From: Streptomyces roseicoloratus | GTDB lineage: Bacteria; Actinomycetota; Actinomycetes; Streptomycetales; Streptomycetaceae | Assembly (NCBI RefSeq): GCF_004117935.1 | Contig: NZ_SDOY01000112.1 | Span: 120,675 to 184,674 of the forward strand | Reading direction: 5' to 3' | Length of the DNA: 64,000 bases | In this document: positions 61,508 to 64,000 of the stretch, in pieces | Layout: every line of letters begins with the position of its first letter | Position numbering within the stretch: the first letter of the stretch is position 1 | Position numbers and translations under genes: made by a program | The notes under the pieces: generated by a model | Told to the model about the DNA's origin: nothing | The model's database searches: none | The model's input: the letters and a program-made list of their open reading frames with translations, nothing else

Positions 61508-62857
61508 ATGCCCAGGCGTACGAGAGTGAGGCGCGGCCCGGCCCGCCGTCCCGTCACCGCGCTCGCGCTCGCCCTCCTCCTCGCCGCGGGCCTCACCGCC
61601 GGCTGCGCCACCGACCCGCCCGCGCCGCGCCCGGCCGGCGCCGGCGGCGTGGACCCGGCGGGGCGGCGGGTCACGCTGACGGTCGGCGTCTTCGGCTCCT
61701 TCGGACTCGAGGAGGCCGGGCTCTACGACGCGTACATGCGGCTGCACCCGGACGTCGCGATCCGCCAGACGTCCCTCGAACGCAACGAGAACTACTACCC
61801 GCAGCTGATCACCCATCTCGTCACCGGCTCCGGCCTCGCCGACGTGCAGGCCGTCGAGATCGGCAACATCGCCGAGGTCGTCGGCACCCAGGGCCACCGG
61901 CTGGTGGACCTGGGCGCGGTGCCGGGCGTCGACCGGCGGGCGTTCCTGCCGTGGAAGTGGGCGCAGGGCACGGGCCGGGACGGCCGTACGGTCGCGCTCG
62001 GCACCGACATCGGCCCGCAGGCCGTCTGCTACCGCAAGGACCTGTTCGCGCGGGCCGGACTGCCGACCGGACGGGAGGCGGTGGGGCGGCTGTGGGCCGG
62101 GGACTGGCGGCGCTTCCTCGCCGTGGGCCGGCGGTTCGCCGAACGGACCCCGGACGGCGCCGCGTTCACGGACTCGGCGTCGGGCGTGATGGCGGCGGTG
62201 GTCAGCAGCGGCCCGCTGCGCTTCTACGACGCGCGGGGCACGCTGGTCGTCGGCAGCAATCCGGCCGTGCGGGAGGCGTGGGACCTCGCCGCCGCCTTCG
62301 CCCGGGAGGGCCTGACCGCCCGGCTCCAGCAGTTCACGCCCGGCTGGGACCAGGGCTTCGCGAACGGGACCTTCGCGACGGTCGCCTGCCCGGCCTGGAT
62401 GCTCGGCTACATCCAGGACAAGGCGGGCCCGGCGGGCCGGGGCCGCTGGGACGTGGCGGCGGCACCCCGGCCGGGCAACTGGGGCGGTTCCTTCCTCGTC
62501 GTCCCGAAGGCCGGCCGGCACCGGGCGGAGGCCGCCCGCCTGGCCGCCTGGCTGACCGCCCCGGCCCAGCAGGCCCGGGTGTTCGCGCTCCGCGGCAGCT
62601 TCCCCAGCACCTCCGCCTCGCACGCCGTGCCGGCGGTGGCGACCGCCCGCCACCCGTACTTCGGCGACGCCCCGGTGGGCGAGATCTTCACGGCGGCGGC
62701 GCGGGGCGTGCCGACGGCCCCGGTCGGCCCGAAGGAGGGCCTCGTCGCCCAGCACCTGTCCGACGTCGGCATGCTCCAGGTCGACCAGGCGGGCCGCGAT
62801 CCGGACGAGGCCTGGGCGGAGGCCCTGCGGTCCATCGACAACGCGCTGGACCGGTGA
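61508..62857 (+). CDS. Sugar ABC transporter substrate-binding lipoprotein
   Basis: A 449-aa lipoprotein of the extracellular solute-binding family 1. The lipobox LTAGC is in ALALALLLAAGLTAGC. The body has the cluster B fold with LTVGVFGSFGLEEAGLYDAY, LADVQAVEIGNIAEVV and the C-terminal helix DEAWAEALRSIDNALD. It binds an oligosaccharide for import. No ribosome-binding site is visible before ATG 61508, and transcripts may be leaderless. It is followed directly by a permease gene (GTGA overlap). Confidence 0.9.
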   Translation: MPRRTRVRRGPARRPVTALALALLLAAGLTAGCATDPPAPRPAGAGGVDPAGRRVTLTVGVFGSFGLEEAGLYDAYMRLHPDVAIRQTSLERNENYYPQLITHLVTGSGLADVQAVEIGNIAEVVGTQGHRLVDLGAVPGVDRRAFLPWKWAQGTGRDGRTVALGTDIGPQAVCYRKDLFARAGLPTGREAVGRLWAGDWRRFLAVGRRFAERTPDGAAFTDSASGVMAAVVSSGPLRFYDARGTLVVGSNPAVREAWDLAAAFAREGLTARLQQFTPGWDQGFANGTFATVACPAWMLGYIQDKAGPAGRGRWDVAAAPRPGNWGGSFLVVPKAGRHRAEAARLAAWLTAPAQQARVFALRGSFPSTSASHAVPAVATARHPYFGDAPVGEIFTAAARGVPTAPVGPKEGLVAQHLSDVGMLQVDQAGRDPDEAWAEALRSIDNALDR

Positions 62858-63912
62858 GGGATGGAACGACCGACGAGCGTACGGACGCGGACCGGCCCGG
62901 TGACACGGTGACCGACGTTCCCGCCCAGGAGACGCCGCCCTCCGCGGTCACCGCCGGGCGCGCCGCACCCGCCGGCCGCGCGGCCCGGCGGACCGCCCGC
63001 CGCGCCCGCTGGGCGCCGTACGGCTTCGTCGCGCCGTTCTTCGTGCTCTTCGGGGCCTTCGGCCTCTTCCCTCTCCTCTATACCGGGTGGGCCTCGCTGC
63101 ACCGGGTCGAGCTGACCTCACTGGAGCGCTGGGAGTGGGTGGGGGCGGGGAACTACGTACGGCTGGCCGGCGATCCGTTCTTCTGGAACGCCCTGGGCAA
63201 CACGTTCGTGATCGGCGTGCTGTCGACGGTGCCGCAGCTGCTGCTCGCGCTGACCCTCGCGCACCTCCTCGACGTACGGCTGCGCGGGCGCGCGTTCTTC
63301 CGGGTGGTCGCGCTCGCCCCGTACGCCACCTCCGTGGCCGCGGCGACACTCGTCTTCGCGCTGCTCTTCGGGCGCGACCACGGCTTCGTCAACTGGGTCC
63401 TGTCGACCGTCGGCATCGCCCCGGTCGACTGGCAGAACGGGCCGTGGGCGTCGAAGGCCGCGGTGTCGGCGATCGTGGTGTGGCGGTGGACCGGCTACAA
63501 CGCGCTGGTCTACCTCGCCGCCATGCAGACCGTGCCGCGCGAGCTGTACGAGGCGGCGGCACTCGACGGGGCCTCGCGGTGGCAGCGGTTCGTCCACGTC
63601 ACGCTGCCGGGGCTGCGGCCGACGATCCTGTTCACGGTGGTGGTGTCGACGATCGGGGCGACCCAGCTGTTCGGCGAGCCGCTGCTGTTCGGGGCGGGGG
63701 CGGGGGCCTCGGGCGGCGCGGACCACCAGTTCCAGACGCTGGGTCTGTACCTGTACGAGCAGGGCTGGGTGAACCTGCACCTGGGCCGGGCGTCGGCGAT
63801 CGCCTGGCTGATGCTGCTGATGCTGCTGACGGTCTTCGGGGCGGCGCGGCTGGCCCGTACGCGGGCGCGGGGACGGGCACGCGCGGCGTCGATTCCGGGG
63901 AGGGGCGTCTGA
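62854..63912 (+). CDS. Sugar ABC transporter permease (MalF-type)
   Basis: A 352-aa permease with six membrane helices, starting after a ~45-residue hydrophilic N-terminus (APYGFVAPFFVLFGAFGLFP is helix 1). The cytoplasmic EAA loop reads YEAAALDGA, then TLPGLRP, which docks the ATPase. GTG 62854 overlaps the binding-protein stop (GTGA); a GTG at 62908 is the alternative. It pairs with a second permease that should follow. Confidence 0.9.
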   Translation: MRDGTTDERTDADRPGDTVTDVPAQETPPSAVTAGRAAPAGRAARRTARRARWAPYGFVAPFFVLFGAFGLFPLLYTGWASLHRVELTSLERWEWVGAGNYVRLAGDPFFWNALGNTFVIGVLSTVPQLLLALTLAHLLDVRLRGRAFFRVVALAPYATSVAAATLVFALLFGRDHGFVNWVLSTVGIAPVDWQNGPWASKAAVSAIVVWRWTGYNALVYLAAMQTVPRELYEAAALDGASRWQRFVHVTLPGLRPTILFTVVVSTIGATQLFGEPLLFGAGAGASGGADHQFQTLGLYLYEQGWVNLHLGRASAIAWLMLLMLLTVFGAARLARTRARGRARAASIPGRGV

Positions 63913-64000
63913 TCCGCACGCGACGGGGCGGACCGGGAGGGCCGGGCGCCGGGCGGCCGCGAACGGCGCGGGCGGCGCGGGCGGCGCGAACGGCGCGAAC
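63913..64000 (+). other. Downstream sequence, probable start of second permease
   Basis: The last 88 bp are G/C-rich with GGCGCGGGC/GGCGCGAAC repeats. In one frame they encode an Arg/Ala/Gly-rich stretch like the disordered N-terminus of a MalG-type permease. No certain start codon is visible before the window ends. Confidence 0.3.

Overview
The window is chromosomal DNA of a Streptomyces species. The evidence is the very high G+C, coding frames with almost all third positions G or C, many GTG starts, GTGA/ATGA stop-start overlaps, and a set of marker genes: the desferrioxamine cluster desEFABCD, adpA with an in-frame TTA (bldA) codon, WhiJ-like/DUF397 pairs, and iron boxes of the DmdR type. 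From memory, the gene order follows the core-chromosome segment of S. coelicolor running from a LacI regulator to oligoribonuclease (roughly SCO2753 to SCO2793). Two accessory insertions interrupt it.

Region by region. 1-9.3 kb: a sugar or polyol catabolic operon (DUF993 protein, Gfo/Idh/MocA dehydrogenase) divergent from a LacI regulator; a small kinase and an EamA exporter divergent from a LysR regulator; then a secreted GH3 N-acetylglucosaminidase convergent with a secreted S37 peptidase, separated by a 21-bp perfect hairpin. 9.3-20.4 kb: small secreted and membrane proteins, a fused heterodimer-type ABC exporter, a VapBC module, a ThDP enzyme and an agmatinase-family hydrolase divergent from a PucR-type regulator, and a secreted protein of unknown function. 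20.5-34.2 kb: a membrane-anchored HTH protein, an acyl-CoA dehydrogenase with a TesB thioesterase, a sensor SpoIIE phosphatase, then a TetR (AccR-like) regulator divergent from a leucine/isovalerate operon (two acyl-CoA carboxylase subunits, HMG-CoA lyase, acyl-CoA dehydrogenase).

34.4-38.2 kb is the first accessory stretch. It has small genes with weaker codon bias, including an operon of a 63-aa protein, a DUF6879 protein and an XRE/DUF5753 regulator. 38.4-45.8 kb is the complete desferrioxamine locus: uptake lipoprotein and reductase (desEF) behind two tandem iron boxes, then biosynthesis (desABCD) behind a near-consensus iron box. 45.9-55.4 kb holds a TTA-containing XRE/DUF5753 regulator with its DUF397 partner, a GH20 hexosaminidase with a DasR-like site, glmS, an acetate-transporter-like protein, a universal stress protein and adpA. 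The GH3, GH20 and glmS genes together touch amino-sugar release and synthesis.

55.4-59.7 kb: oligoribonuclease and tRNA-His. The 3' end of the tRNA is repeated as a perfect 29-bp direct repeat 3.38 kb downstream. Between the copies lie a decayed integrase N-terminus with an in-frame TGA, a flavoprotein divergent from an XRE/TPR regulator, a string of frameshifted small genes, and two short unknown genes. This is a degenerate integrative element not apparent from gene calls alone. 59.8-64 kb returns to ordinary genes: a glycosyltransferase, an acetyltransferase, and the start of a sugar ABC importer operon that runs off the window.
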